DNA of 64,000 nucleotides from CAWCBH01 sp963793785 (lineage in GTDB: Bacteria; Actinomycetota; Thermoleophilia; Solirubrobacterales; 70-9). Positions 24,906 to 32,744 of the stretch are shown piece after piece. Position 1 is the stretch's first letter, and the number at the start of each line of letters is the position of its first letter. The translations under genes were made by a program, and so were the position numbers. The DNA lies in assembly GCA_963793785.1 (NCBI GenBank), contig CAWCBH010000003.1, positions 1,426,001-1,490,000 of the forward strand, written 5' to 3'. The notes below the pieces were generated by a model. The model was not told the DNA's origin. It saw only the letters and a list, made by a program, of their open reading frames with translations, and searched no databases.

Positions 24906-26216
24906 CTAGCCCAAGTCCTTTAGCGGTCTCGTCGCCGGTCCCTGCAGGACGGCGCCGTCGGCCGCAAAGCGGGAGCCGTGACAGGGGCAGTCCCAGCTCT
25001 GCTCGGCGTCGTTCCAGCGCAACCGGCAACCGAGATGGGTACAGGTCGGCGCACCGCGCTCGCGCAGGCGGTCGGCGAAGAAGCGAAAGCCGGTGTCGGC
25101 GTTCTCCTTCAGCAGCGAGCCGGCCGATGCAAGCGGCTTCAGCCGACTGGAGGAAAACGCATCGGCAAAGGCGGAGTCCCTGCCGCTGAGGACTTCGGCC
25201 AGCGCGAGTGCAGCCGCGGTACCGGTCGTCAAGCCCCACTTGCCGTATCCGGTCGCCATGTAGAGGCGGCTGGTCAGCGGCGTGACAGGCCCGATCAGCG
25301 GCGCTGCGTCGGCCGAAACCCAGTCCTGCGCCGACCAACGGGCGACCGGTCTGCCGACCTCGAAGTGATCAGCGGCGAACCGCTCCAGGGTCAAGTAGCG
25401 CTCGCGATGCGAGCGCGCCTGGCCCACCTTGTGCCCCTCGCCGCCGACTATCAGCGCCTCGCCCTCCTCGCGAGGGTGCGAGCGGATCGAGCGCGTCGGC
25501 GGGCCGGCGCTGATGTGCATCCCGTGCGCCAAGTCGGCCGCGGCCTCGAAGGCCACGCAATAGGAGCGCTGGGCATGGGTGCGGGCGAAGGCCAGCGATC
25601 GATCGAGGATCGGCGTCAAGGTCGCGAGCACCACCCGATCGCAGACGACCTCACCGGCTGTCGTTCGCACCCGGCACGGCGAACCGTCGCTGACGCCGGT
25701 CACCCGACTTCCCTCGAAGATGCGGACCGTCCCCTCGTCGAGCCCACCTGCGAGCCGGGACAGGTAGGCATAGGGATCGATCTCCGCCTGACCGGCCAGC
25801 GCCACCGCACCGGCGGTCGGATAGGGAAGCGGCGCTTGCTCGAGCAACTCGACTGCCAATCCCGCTACGGCAGCCGCTTCCGCCTCTGCCTCGACCGCCG
25901 CCCGCTGGTCTTTCCCGTCGGCGTAGGTGAAAGCGGTTCGGCGCCGGAAGCGGGTGTCGGGGTGAGGCTCGGCGTGCCGCGCGATCCATTCGAGCGCCTC
26001 GACGTTGGCGCTCGCGTAGACGGCGGCCGCCTCATCGCCGTGCTTGTCGCGCAGGCGGCTGTAGATCGTCGCCTGCAGAGCCGACAGCTTCGCGGTGGTG
26101 AACGAGCTCACCCCGAGGCCGATCCGATCGGCCTCCACCAATGCCACCGAGACGCCCGATTCGGCAAGCAGCCTCGCCAGCGTGACGCCGGTGATCCCCG
26201 CGCCGACGATTACCAC
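24906..26216 (-). CDS. FAD-dependent oxidoreductase with C-terminal Rieske [2Fe-2S] domain
   Basis: At least 436 residues. The FAD-binding DAO domain starts VIVGAGITGVTLARLLAESG. The C-terminal Rieske domain has CTHLGC and CPCHGSRF. Such fusions pass electrons between an iron-sulfur centre and FAD; the substrate is unknown. The usual N-terminal segment of this family (PPWLEQDPPR then RAEVVIVGAG) is readable upstream in frame to about 26306. However, no ATG, GTG or TTG lies there, so the GTG at 26216 is only a placeholder. The real start may be a non-standard codon overlapping the preceding small gene. Confidence 0.82.
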   Translation of the reverse strand: MVIVGAGITGVTLARLLAESGVSVALVEADRIGLGVSSFTTAKLSALQATIYSRLRDKHGDEAAAVYASANVEALEWIARHAEPHPDTRFRRRTAFTYADGKDQRAAVEAEAEAAAVAGLAVELLEQAPLPYPTAGAVALAGQAEIDPYAYLSRLAGGLDEGTVRIFEGSRVTGVSDGSPCRVRTTAGEVVCDRVVLATLTPILDRSLAFARTHAQRSYCVAFEAAADLAHGMHISAGPPTRSIRSHPREEGEALIVGGEGHKVGQARSHRERYLTLERFAADHFEVGRPVARWSAQDWVSADAAPLIGPVTPLTSRLYMATGYGKWGLTTGTAAALALAEVLSGRDSAFADAFSSSRLKPLASAGSLLKENADTGFRFFADRLRERGAPTCTHLGCRLRWNDAEQSWDCPCHGSRFAADGAVLQGPATRPLKDLG

Positions 26217-26302
26217 CTCGGCGCGGTGCTGACCTCTCAGCGACTCCTGGCGGCGGGGCGGGTCCTGCTCAAGCCAGGGAGGAGCGTTGCGCGCGGCCTG
26301 GC

Positions 26303-26509
26303 TCAGCTCGATTTCTTGCCGCCTTCGCGTCCGGCGGCGCGCTTCTGGGACTTCGAGCCGCCGCTTCCCTTACCGCTCTTCTTGCCGCCCTTGCTGGACG
26401 CGTCCGGCGAGTTGGCGATCGAAGCGGCGCGCTGCTTGCTCATCCCCTTCTTTCGCAGGCCCTCGTATTGCTTGTCGTCCTTGACGCTGGGACCGTGGTC
26501 CTTGGCCAT
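26303..26509 (-). CDS. Small lysine/serine-rich protein
   Basis: A 68-residue basic protein. MAKDHGPSVKDDKQYEGLRK and GMSKQRAASIANSPDASSKG lead into a disordered Gly/Lys/Ser tail. It resembles small actinobacterial DUF7218-like proteins with a start similar to plasmid-stability or histone-like peptides; the function is not known. The ATG at 26509 has an AGGAGG ribosome site close by. Confidence 0.75.
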   Translation of the reverse strand: MAKDHGPSVKDDKQYEGLRKKGMSKQRAASIANSPDASSKGGKKSGKGSGGSKSQKRAAGREGGKKSS

Positions 26510-26614
26510 CGCCTTACCTCCTGGAGCCGAGTCGAGATCGTTGCCAGGTGCCGTCTACCCGTCGCCTCCGATCCGAAGCGCGGATCAGCCGCGGCTCGCC
26601 GCCGCCGAACCGCG

Positions 26615-27262
26615 CTAGTACTCGTCGTGCAGCTGCCACCAGCCGTAGGGCGGCGTCTGCGGGTGTCCCGCCGGGCTGTCCTCCCACTCCTCCTGGCGCC
26701 CGAGCGGGGTCAGGTCCAGAAACGTCCAGACGCTGCCGAGCGCTTCGACCCCACGGCTCCTGGTCGCGTAGGTGAGGAAGACGCGGTCTCCGTCGCGCAG
26801 GAAGACGTCGAGGGAGAAGTACTCGGTCGTCCCGCGCACCTTCTGGAACTCGTTGCCGATCGTCGTGTACCAGGGCATCGGCCAGCCCATCCGGCGCTTG
26901 AACCGCTCGATCTGATCCTGCGGCGCCGTAGAGACGAGCGCCAGGGTCGTGTCGCGGGCGTTGATGTGGGCCAGGTGGCCGATCTGGTCGGTGAACATCG
27001 AACAGCCACCGCACGGCTCCCCATCGGGCGGAAACCAGAAGTGGTAGAGGATCAGCTGCCGGCGTTCCTCGAAGAGGCCGGGCAACCTGACGGCCCCGTT
27101 CGGCCCCTCGAACTCGTAGTCGGAGGAGTACTCGACCATCGGCTGGCGGCGCCGCTCGGCGGCCAGCTCGTCGCGAGCCTTGGTCGCCTGCTTCTCCTTC
27201 GCCAGCAGCGCCTGGTTGGACTGCTGCCACTCCTCTTCGCTGACGATCTGCGGTAGCTGCAT
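26615..27262 (-). CDS. DUF899 thioredoxin-like fold protein
   Basis: A 215-residue protein of the DUF899 family. LPQIVSEEEW opens the protein, FWFPPDGEPCGGCSMFTDQI is the thioredoxin-type CxxC-like site, and FKRRMGWPMPWYTTIG follows as expected. Family members are cytosolic and thioredoxin-like with no proven substrate. Residue 1 is set at the ATG at 27262, just before the conserved start; a longer reading adds only 13 residues. It is divergent from the NTF2-like gene, with 29 bp between the starts. Confidence 0.85.
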   Translation of the reverse strand: MQLPQIVSEEEWQQSNQALLAKEKQATKARDELAAERRRQPMVEYSSDYEFEGPNGAVRLPGLFEERRQLILYHFWFPPDGEPCGGCSMFTDQIGHLAHINARDTTLALVSTAPQDQIERFKRRMGWPMPWYTTIGNEFQKVRGTTEYFSLDVFLRDGDRVFLTYATRSRGVEALGSVWTFLDLTPLGRQEEWEDSPAGHPQTPPYGWWQLHDEY

Positions 27263-27291
27263 CGCTCCCTCGATGATGGTAGAAGGCCTCC

Positions 27292-27642
27292 GTGTCGCCA
27301 CGCAAAGACCTTCTCGAGACCTACTTCGAGGGCTTTCGGCACAGCGATCACGAGCGCATCCTGGCCTGCCTGACCGATGACGTCGTCTGGGACCTTCCCG
27401 GCTACTCCCACCTCGAGGGCAAGGCGGCCTTCGACCGGGAGATCGAGAACGAGGACTTCGCCGGCAGCCCTACCCTGACCGTCGATCGCTTGATCGAGGA
27501 GGGCGACACCGTCGTCGCGATCGGCGACGGCGAGGGCACCCACAAGAGCGGCGAGTCGCACCGCTTCGCCTTCTGCACCGTGTTCACGTTTGCCGGCGAG
27601 AGGATCCGCCGGGTCGAGTCCTACGTCGTGCCGCTCAGCTAG
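27292..27642 (+). CDS. NTF2/SnoaL-like protein
   Basis: A 116-residue protein with the cone-shaped NTF2-like fold. LLETYFEGFRHSDHERILAC, then DDVVWDLPGYSHLEGKAAF and a final FTFAGERIRRVESYVVP are typical of SnoaL-like proteins, which include isomerases, cyclases and binding proteins. No substrate can be read. The GTG start at 27292 is used. Its 3' end overlaps the convergent SRPBCC gene by 8 bp. Confidence 0.85.
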   Translation: MSPRKDLLETYFEGFRHSDHERILACLTDDVVWDLPGYSHLEGKAAFDREIENEDFAGSPTLTVDRLIEEGDTVVAIGDGEGTHKSGESHRFAFCTVFTFAGERIRRVESYVVPLS

Positions 27643-28108
27643 CCCGCGCGATCTGGTCTGCGACCGCCTGGCTGCGGTAGTCGAAGATCCGCTCCAGGTC
27701 ACGGCGCACGAACGCCGCGTGGGCGATTCGCCCGACCGGGCCGAACGGCAGCGCATAGCGAACCCGGTCGCCGATCACGGCCGCGCCGTCGCCGTCGGGC
27801 TCGAGCGTGTGAGTGTGCTCCCAGAGCGTGTACGGGCCGCGCAGCTGCACGTCGACAAACCGCCTCGGCGGCTCCCAGATCTCGATCCTGGTCCGCCAGC
27901 GGATCCGTATCCCGTGCAGCTTCAGCCGGTAATCGATCAGCGTCCCTTTCCGCATCGTGATCGGCTCCGGGGTGACCATCTCGAAGCAGAGCCACGGTGG
28001 GGTGATCGCCTCGAGATTGCGGGCGTCGGCGAAGAACTCGAATGCTCGCGGGGGTGGAACCTCGAGTCGCTGCGACCGCTCCAGCAGATGGACCCCTGAG
28101 CGGCTCAC
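27635..28108 (-). CDS. SRPBCC-family ligand-binding protein
   Basis: A 157-residue START/Bet v1-like protein: RLEVPPPRAFEFFADARNLE at the start, EITPPWL-type loop (ITPPWLCFEMVT), and a C-terminal helix FVRRDLERIFDYRSQAVA. Actinobacterial homologues are often called cyclase/dehydrase. The GTG start overlaps the stop of the NAD(P)-binding gene (GTGA), so the two work in one operon, as often seen for SRPBCC plus NAD(P)-dependent epimerase pairs. Confidence 0.87.
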   Translation of the reverse strand: MSRSGVHLLERSQRLEVPPPRAFEFFADARNLEAITPPWLCFEMVTPEPITMRKGTLIDYRLKLHGIRIRWRTRIEIWEPPRRFVDVQLRGPYTLWEHTHTLEPDGDGAAVIGDRVRYALPFGPVGRIAHAAFVRRDLERIFDYRSQAVADQIARAS

Positions 28109-29025
28109 CGGAGGGCCGGGAGCCCGGAGTCCTGCTCTCGCAGTGCTTCACGCACGGTCTCTGCGAACGGTCGCGGGTCGACGTCGAAGAGCGCCGCGCC
28201 GGAGGGGTCGCGAACCACGGTCTCGGTGCTGAGGCCTTCGATCAGCGGCTTCGCCACGCCGGCGTCCACAGGCGTCACAAGGCCGATCCACAGCGAGGAG
28301 AGCCTCGGCGTCAGCAGGGGCACCGGGAGCATCGTCGGCTTGCGCTTGCCGAGCTCCACCGCAACCGTGTCGAGCATCTCGCCGTAGGAGATCACCTCGG
28401 GGCCGCCGATCTCGATCTCCCGGCTCTTGCTTTCCGGGGTGCGCGGCGCCTGCTGGAGGTAGCCGACCACGTCGTCGATGCCGATCGGCTGGGTACGGGT
28501 GCGCAGCCAGGCGGGCGCGACCATCACCGGCAGCCGCCTGACCAGGTAGTAGAGCGCCCGGAAGGACTCGCTGCCCGAGCCGACCACCATCGCAGCACGA
28601 AAGTAGGTCAGCGGCGGGCCATGGGCGGCGAGCGTCCTTGCCGTCTCGTGCCGGGAACGCAGGTGCTCGGATCCAGGCTCGCCGAGCCCGCCCAGGTAGA
28701 TCACCTGCTCGACCCCCTCACGCTTCGCCATCTGCGCGAAGTTGCGGGCCGCTGTTTGCTCGCGGGCACCGAAGTCGCCGTCACCTCCCCGCCCCATCGA
28801 GTGGATCAGGTAGTAGGCGGCGTCGATCCCCTCGCCGGCGCCGCGCAGGCTGTCCGCGTCGAGCGCGTCGCCCTCATGCAACTCGTGGCCCCGCGCTTCG
28901 AGGGGCTCGCCGCGCGAGCGGTCGCGGACCAGGCAACGGACCTCGTCCCCGTCGGCACCGAGCGCTTCCGCGAGCCGGCCGCCGACGAACCCTGTCGCCC
29001 CGGTTACCAGCGCCTTGCGGCTCAT
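28105..29025 (-). CDS. NAD(P)H-binding epimerase/NmrA-like protein
   Basis: A 306-residue Rossmann-fold protein. The dinucleotide motif TGATGFVGGRL is at residues 8-18, AYYLIHSMGRG follows, and the active-site Tyr-Lys of true SDRs is replaced by an atypical arrangement. This is the DUF2867-like/NmrA-type group found next to SRPBCC genes. It probably reduces or senses NAD(P)H. ATGA overlaps join it to both neighbours in a three-gene operon. Confidence 0.87.
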   Translation of the reverse strand: MSRKALVTGATGFVGGRLAEALGADGDEVRCLVRDRSRGEPLEARGHELHEGDALDADSLRGAGEGIDAAYYLIHSMGRGGDGDFGAREQTAARNFAQMAKREGVEQVIYLGGLGEPGSEHLRSRHETARTLAAHGPPLTYFRAAMVVGSGSESFRALYYLVRRLPVMVAPAWLRTRTQPIGIDDVVGYLQQAPRTPESKSREIEIGGPEVISYGEMLDTVAVELGKRKPTMLPVPLLTPRLSSLWIGLVTPVDAGVAKPLIEGLSTETVVRDPSGAALFDVDPRPFAETVREALREQDSGLPALR

Positions 29026-29465
29026 GCGCTGCCGTTCAGCCGCACCTCGGCGACGCCCAGCGCCAGGCCGAAGATCGCGTGGCGCCAGGTCGCCTGCGCC
29101 AGGGCGCGGCGGTTCCCGCCCAGCCGCGGCAGCTCGTGCCGGGCCGGATGAAAGCGATCGATCAACCTGCCGAGCGGCCAGAAGCCGAAGTTCTCGGCCA
29201 TCGCAGCCGTCAGCCCCCGCACCGCGGGTGGGCCGACAAGGTGCTGGCGGGCAAGAGCGTAGGCGGCGCCAAAGGCGGCGCCGTTGCCGAGGTGAACCGC
29301 CAGGCCCGCAGCCGGCCAGGCGCGGCCGCGGGTGACCAGCTTGCCGAGCAGCTCGACGTCGTCGTAGGCCGACCCGCCGACCCGCTTGTCGAGCGGCTGC
29401 TGAAGCGCCCAGAGAAGAGCGGCGGCGCCACCGGCAAGCGCTCCGTTGAGGCTGCGACGAGCCAT
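29022..29465 (-). CDS. Small membrane protein of unknown function
   Basis: A 147-residue protein with hydrophobic segments near residues 6-22, 52-70 and 126-143. The pattern ALAGGAAALLWALQQPLDKR and AVHLGNGAAFGAAYALA resembles DUF1440-like membrane proteins, but I cannot assign it firmly. It is the first gene of the operon with the NAD(P)-binding and SRPBCC genes (ATGA overlap). Confidence 0.7.
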   Translation of the reverse strand: MARRSLNGALAGGAAALLWALQQPLDKRVGGSAYDDVELLGKLVTRGRAWPAAGLAVHLGNGAAFGAAYALARQHLVGPPAVRGLTAAMAENFGFWPLGRLIDRFHPARHELPRLGGNRRALAQATWRHAIFGLALGVAEVRLNGSA

Positions 29466-29614
29466 CAGCGCTTCCGCAACGCGTCTGGCTTGTGGGCCGC
29501 CTCTGAGGTCAGCTTGCGTTTCACCCTTGCTGTGCGTCTCACCTTGCGGTGTGTTCCAGGAGACACGATCGCCCTGCTTGATACCCCGGGGGCCATGCGA
29601 GTAACGCGAAGGCG

Positions 29615-29656
29615 ACGGCGGCCGCGGGCGGGCGTGACACCGCCCGCGGCCGCCGT
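29615..29656 (-). terminator. Strong GC hairpin after the fasciclin gene
   Basis: A perfect 16-bp inverted repeat (29615-29630 with 29641-29656) around a 10-base loop, 13 bp past the fasciclin stop. No U tract follows, so it is an actinobacterial-type hairpin terminator candidate that could also act from the other strand. The rest of 29466-29668 shows no gene. Confidence 0.7.
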
Positions 29657-29668
29657 TGCAACCCGAAC

Positions 29669-30157
29669 TCAGTCCTGCGGAGGCATCAGCACGCGGTTGA
29701 TCGCGTGGATGATCCCGTTCTTGGCGCGGATGTCGGTTTGGATGATGCGGGCGCTGTTGACGAACGCGTTGTTGCCGCGAACGTCAAAGCGAACCCGGCT
29801 GCCTTCGGCGGTCTTGGCGCGCTCGCGCTCGACGACCTCGCTCGCCGGCACCTTGCCCGGGACGACGTGGTAGAGGAGCACCTTGCGCAGCTTCGACCGG
29901 TTGTTGGCGAGCGCGTTCAGGGTTCGATCCGGCAGCTTCGCGAAGGCGCCGTCGGTCGGCGCGAAGACCGTGTAGTTCTTGCTCCCCGAGAGCGTTCCCG
30001 CCAGACCGGCGTCCTGGACCAGCTCGACCAGGGTGTCGAACTTCGGCGACCCCGCCGCCGTCTCGACGATGTTCTTCCGCGGCGCTGCAGTCGCGACGGC
30101 GACTGAGAGCGCGAGTATCGCGACTGCGGCGCTGATTGTCATCATGCGTCTCGGCAT
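29669..30157 (-). CDS. Secreted fasciclin (FAS1) domain protein
   Basis: A 162-residue protein. Residues 1-24 are a Sec signal peptide ending ATAAP. Residues 28-160 form one FAS1 domain with the H1 motif NYTVFAPTDGAFAKLP, the YH motif VLLYHVVPGKVP and the H2-side GIIHAINRVLMPP. FAS1 proteins mediate adhesion or lipid and matrix binding outside the cell. In mycobacteria the fasciclin antigens MPT70 and MPT83 are controlled by SigK/RskA. Here a SigK-like and RskA-like pair starts 109 bp away on the other strand, so the same control is expected by analogy. Confidence 0.92.
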   Translation of the reverse strand: MPRRMMTISAAVAILALSVAVATAAPRKNIVETAAGSPKFDTLVELVQDAGLAGTLSGSKNYTVFAPTDGAFAKLPDRTLNALANNRSKLRKVLLYHVVPGKVPASEVVERERAKTAEGSRVRFDVRGNNAFVNSARIIQTDIRAKNGIIHAINRVLMPPQD

Positions 30158-30265
30158 GGAACCTCCTCGATCGTTGTTCGGACGCTGCGAGCTACGCGCG
30201 CCTCGGCTGCGGCGGTTGACCGATCGAGGGCCAACCGCGGGCGGTCAGGGGCCGTATCTAGGTTC

Positions 30266-30889
30266 ATGGAGGCTTTCGCCGGAAGGCTCGTCATGCCCTT
30301 GATCGGCGCCCGCAGTCGACGCCGGCCGCGGTCCGTCGACCCCGAGGAGGGCGCGATCGCGAGCGCACTGGCGCGACGAGATCCGGACGCGATACGCCTG
30401 GTTCAGGAACGCTACGGGCGGGTGCTCGGCGGCTACCTGCGACAGGCCCTCGGTGATCCCGGCGCGTCCGAGGACGTCTTGCAGCAGGTCCTGGTCGAGG
30501 TCTGGCGCCGGGGGCCGGACTACGACCCCAAGCGGGCCTCGCTGATGACCTGGATGATGACGATCACTCGCTCACGGGCGATCGACCACCTCCGCCGCCG
30601 GGTCCCCGAGCCGGTCGACAACGTGGAAATGCTCGATCGCGCCGAAGCACCGGTCGAGGACCACCTCGACGAGCTGGTCGAGCGCTGGCGGCTTGCCGAG
30701 CTGCTGGGCCGGATTCCGCACCAGGAGGCGCTGCTGCTGCGAATGCGCTTCTACGACGACCTCTCCCAGGCCGAGATCGCCGACCGCATCGGCGTCCCGC
30801 TGGGCACGGTCAAGTCGCGCATGGTCAGCGGCTTGGCGCGGCTGCGCGAGCTGATCGTTCGCGAGGAAGGCGAGGAGGCCGGGCGATGA
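30266..30889 (+). CDS. sigK: ECF-type RNA polymerase sigma factor, SigK-like
   Basis: A 207-residue sigma-70 family factor. Region 2 spans residues 35-110 (GGYLRQALGDPGASEDVLQQ, MTWMMTITRSRAIDHLRR). Region 4 spans 145-200 (IPHQEALLLRMRFYDDLSQA, GVPLGTVKSRMVSGLARL). It directs RNA polymerase to a small regulon. The name rests on the RskA-type anti-sigma gene that follows and the divergent fasciclin gene, not on motif identity alone. ATG 30266 is used; 30293 is an alternative. Confidence 0.88.
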   Translation: MEAFAGRLVMPLIGARSRRRPRSVDPEEGAIASALARRDPDAIRLVQERYGRVLGGYLRQALGDPGASEDVLQQVLVEVWRRGPDYDPKRASLMTWMMTITRSRAIDHLRRRVPEPVDNVEMLDRAEAPVEDHLDELVERWRLAELLGRIPHQEALLLRMRFYDDLSQAEIADRIGVPLGTVKSRMVSGLARLRELIVREEGEEAGR

Positions 30890-31572
30890 GCACGCGGGAG
30901 CTCGCCGCCGCCTACCTGCTCGGAGAGCTCGAGCCCGTCGAGCGTGCTCGCATCGAGGAGCGGCTGCGGGAGGACGATCGAAGCTCCGCGCCGAGGTCGA
31001 GGCGATGCGACCGATAGTGACCCGCCTCGAGCAGCTCCCCGGGGACGGCTGGCCCGACCTCGACGACACCGCACCCGGCGACGGTCGACCTCGCCGCGAC
31101 CCCGAGTCCACGCAAGGCGCCGCGGAGCTGGAGGCTGCGGCCGGCGATCGCAATCGCTGCGCTCGCCGGTGCGCTGCTGGTCGGAGTGGCCGCCGGCACC
31201 CTGCTGGGCGACGACGGCGGGTCCGCCGGCGAGGGCCCGACGATCGCGCTGGACGCCTTCCCGCCCGCGTCCTCTGCAACCGCCGCGGCAACGCTGACGA
31301 TGTCAACGCCCGAGCAGATGCAAATGGACGTGACCGGAGTGCAGCCTTCGCGTCCGGGCGAGTACTACGAGCTGTGGCTGATCGACGGCGCACAGCGAAC
31401 CCTGCCGATTGCAGCGTTCCGGGTCCCGGAGGGTGGCAGCACCCGGCTGGCGGTCCCGCTGCCGGCCGATCCCGGTGAGTACCGCTTCTTCGACGTCAGC
31501 CGCCAGCGAGCAAGCGAGGGCACCGCGCACTCGGGTGACTCGATCCTCCGCGGCCCGTCCTCGCCCTCCTAG
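30886..31572 (+). CDS. rskA: Anti-sigma factor, RskA-like (two apparent frameshifts)
   Basis: About 228 residues when repaired. The N-terminus STRELAAAYLLGELEPVERA is the anti-sigma ASD domain, followed by a cytosolic linker, a membrane helix (IAIAALAGALLVGVAAGTLL) and a C-terminal RskA domain (YELWLIDGAQRTLPIAAFRV). The frame breaks near 30980 and 31072. RskA-type proteins hold SigK at the membrane and are cut by proteases to release it. The ATGA overlap with the sigma gene makes translational coupling likely. If the breaks were real, the sigma factor would be unrestrained; sequence error is more likely. Confidence 0.82.
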
Positions 31573-31598
31573 CTTCGCCGCTTAGGTTGGCGCCATGA

Positions 31599-32060
31599 TC
31601 AGGACCAGTTGTCGGCGGCGAGCTCGGCCGGGTCGGGCACTTCGATGGGGCCCTCCTTCGGGGTGCCGATCCGAAGCGGATTGCCGAACGGGTCGCGCAG
31701 GCCGCAGTCGGTCCCGTAGAAGCGCTCGGTCGGTTCCTCGGTGAACTCGACCCCCTGGGCGAGCAGGTCGGCGTGGGTCTTGTGGACATCGTCGACGGAG
31801 ATGATCGCCGCCACGCCCATCGCCCCCTTGGTCACCAGCTCGCGGATCTGCTCGGCGGTCGCGTCGTCGTGCGCCGGCGGGCCGGGCTTCTCCAGCAGCA
31901 GCTGCTGGTCGGGCTGACCGGGGAAGTTGACCGTCAGCCAGCGCATGAAGCCGAGGTCGGCGTCGGTGTTGACCTCGAAGCCGAGCTTGCCGACGTAGAA
32001 GTCGAGCGCCTCGTCCTGATCGAGGACGTAAACCTGTGTGTGGGTGATTTTGTTTGGCAT
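31599..32060 (-). CDS. VOC-family (glyoxalase/bleomycin resistance-like) protein
   Basis: A 153-residue protein of the vicinal oxygen chelate superfamily. ITHTQVYVLDQDEALDFYVG opens the first beta-alpha-beta module, and DCGLRDPFGNPLRIG closes the second with the usual DPxGN turn. Metal ligands His8 and Glu-type positions are present in part. The role could be a lyase, dioxygenase or resistance protein. It lies 10 bp after an AraC-type regulator gene, which probably controls it. Confidence 0.88.
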   Translation of the reverse strand: MPNKITHTQVYVLDQDEALDFYVGKLGFEVNTDADLGFMRWLTVNFPGQPDQQLLLEKPGPPAHDDATAEQIRELVTKGAMGVAAIISVDDVHKTHADLLAQGVEFTEEPTERFYGTDCGLRDPFGNPLRIGTPKEGPIEVPDPAELAADNWS

Positions 32061-32070
32061 GAGGACGAGG

Positions 32071-32496
32071 CTAACTCTCGTCTCGCGCCCTCGCTTCTCC
32101 GAAACTGCTCGGTCTTGTCCACGCTCTTGCGAAGCAGGCCGGGACAGCCCGCAGGTCGGCTGCCCGCCACCGATAGGTGGTCGGCGGCTCCCCGACGACC
32201 TCGCTGAACGTGCGGCTGAACGTCCCCAGGCTGGTGAAGCCGACGTCGAAGCAGATCTCGGTCACGCTGCGATCGGTCTCTCTGAGCAGGAACATCGCCC
32301 GCTCGATCCGGCGGCGCTGCAGGTAGCGATGCGGCGTCTCGCCGAAGGTGTGGCGGAAGACGCGGATGAAATGCGCCTCGGAGACGTAGGCGATCCGTGC
32401 CAGCGTCGGGATGTCGAGCGGCTTCGCATAGTCGCGATCCATCGCGTCGCGGGCGCGCAGCATGCGGCGGTTGGACTCTTCGACGGCTCGACTCAC
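32071..32496 (-). CDS. AraC-family transcription regulator, DNA-binding domain only
   Basis: A 141-residue protein made of little more than the double helix-turn-helix domain: IPTLARIAYVSEAHFIRVFR in HTH1, VTEICFDVGFTSLGTFSRTF in HTH2, preceded by a short N-terminal helix. There is no ligand-binding domain. It starts GTG. Such short AraC proteins often regulate an adjacent VOC or DUF gene; the VOC gene follows by 10 bp. Confidence 0.9.
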   Translation of the reverse strand: MSRAVEESNRRMLRARDAMDRDYAKPLDIPTLARIAYVSEAHFIRVFRHTFGETPHRYLQRRRIERAMFLLRETDRSVTEICFDVGFTSLGTFSRTFSEVVGEPPTTYRWRAADLRAVPACFARAWTRPSSFGEARARDES

Positions 32497-32520
32497 TGAA
32501 GTCGGACCGGTATCAGGGCT

Positions 32521-32697
32521 CTACGGACTCGTCGACTCCACTTCAACGACCAGGTTGGGACCGTGCTTGTCTCGAACCGGTCGAGCACACCCGAGTCAAC
32601 GAGTCGGTCCCGCGCCTCCTGCACGATCCTGGTCGAACATCGGCCTCCAGGTGTCGTAGTCGCCGACCTGAATACGGGTGATGATGAAGGCGGACAC
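32521..32697 (-). pseudogene. Broken small ORF resembling an ABM/cyclase-like protein
   Basis: The minus strand begins GTG TCC and reads SAFIITRIQVGDYDTWRPMF, the start of a small monooxygenase/cyclase-like dimeric alpha-beta protein. The frame then breaks (after about residue 24), and a plausible end DKHGPNLVVEVEST is found in another frame before a TAG at 32521-32523. At least two frame changes are needed. It could be a decayed gene or another error patch. The rest of 32497-32744 shows nothing else. Confidence 0.35.
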
Positions 32698-32744
32698 GAC
32701 GCCGAATCTATCCAGATTCCGTCGCGCGCAATACAGTCAGCCCG

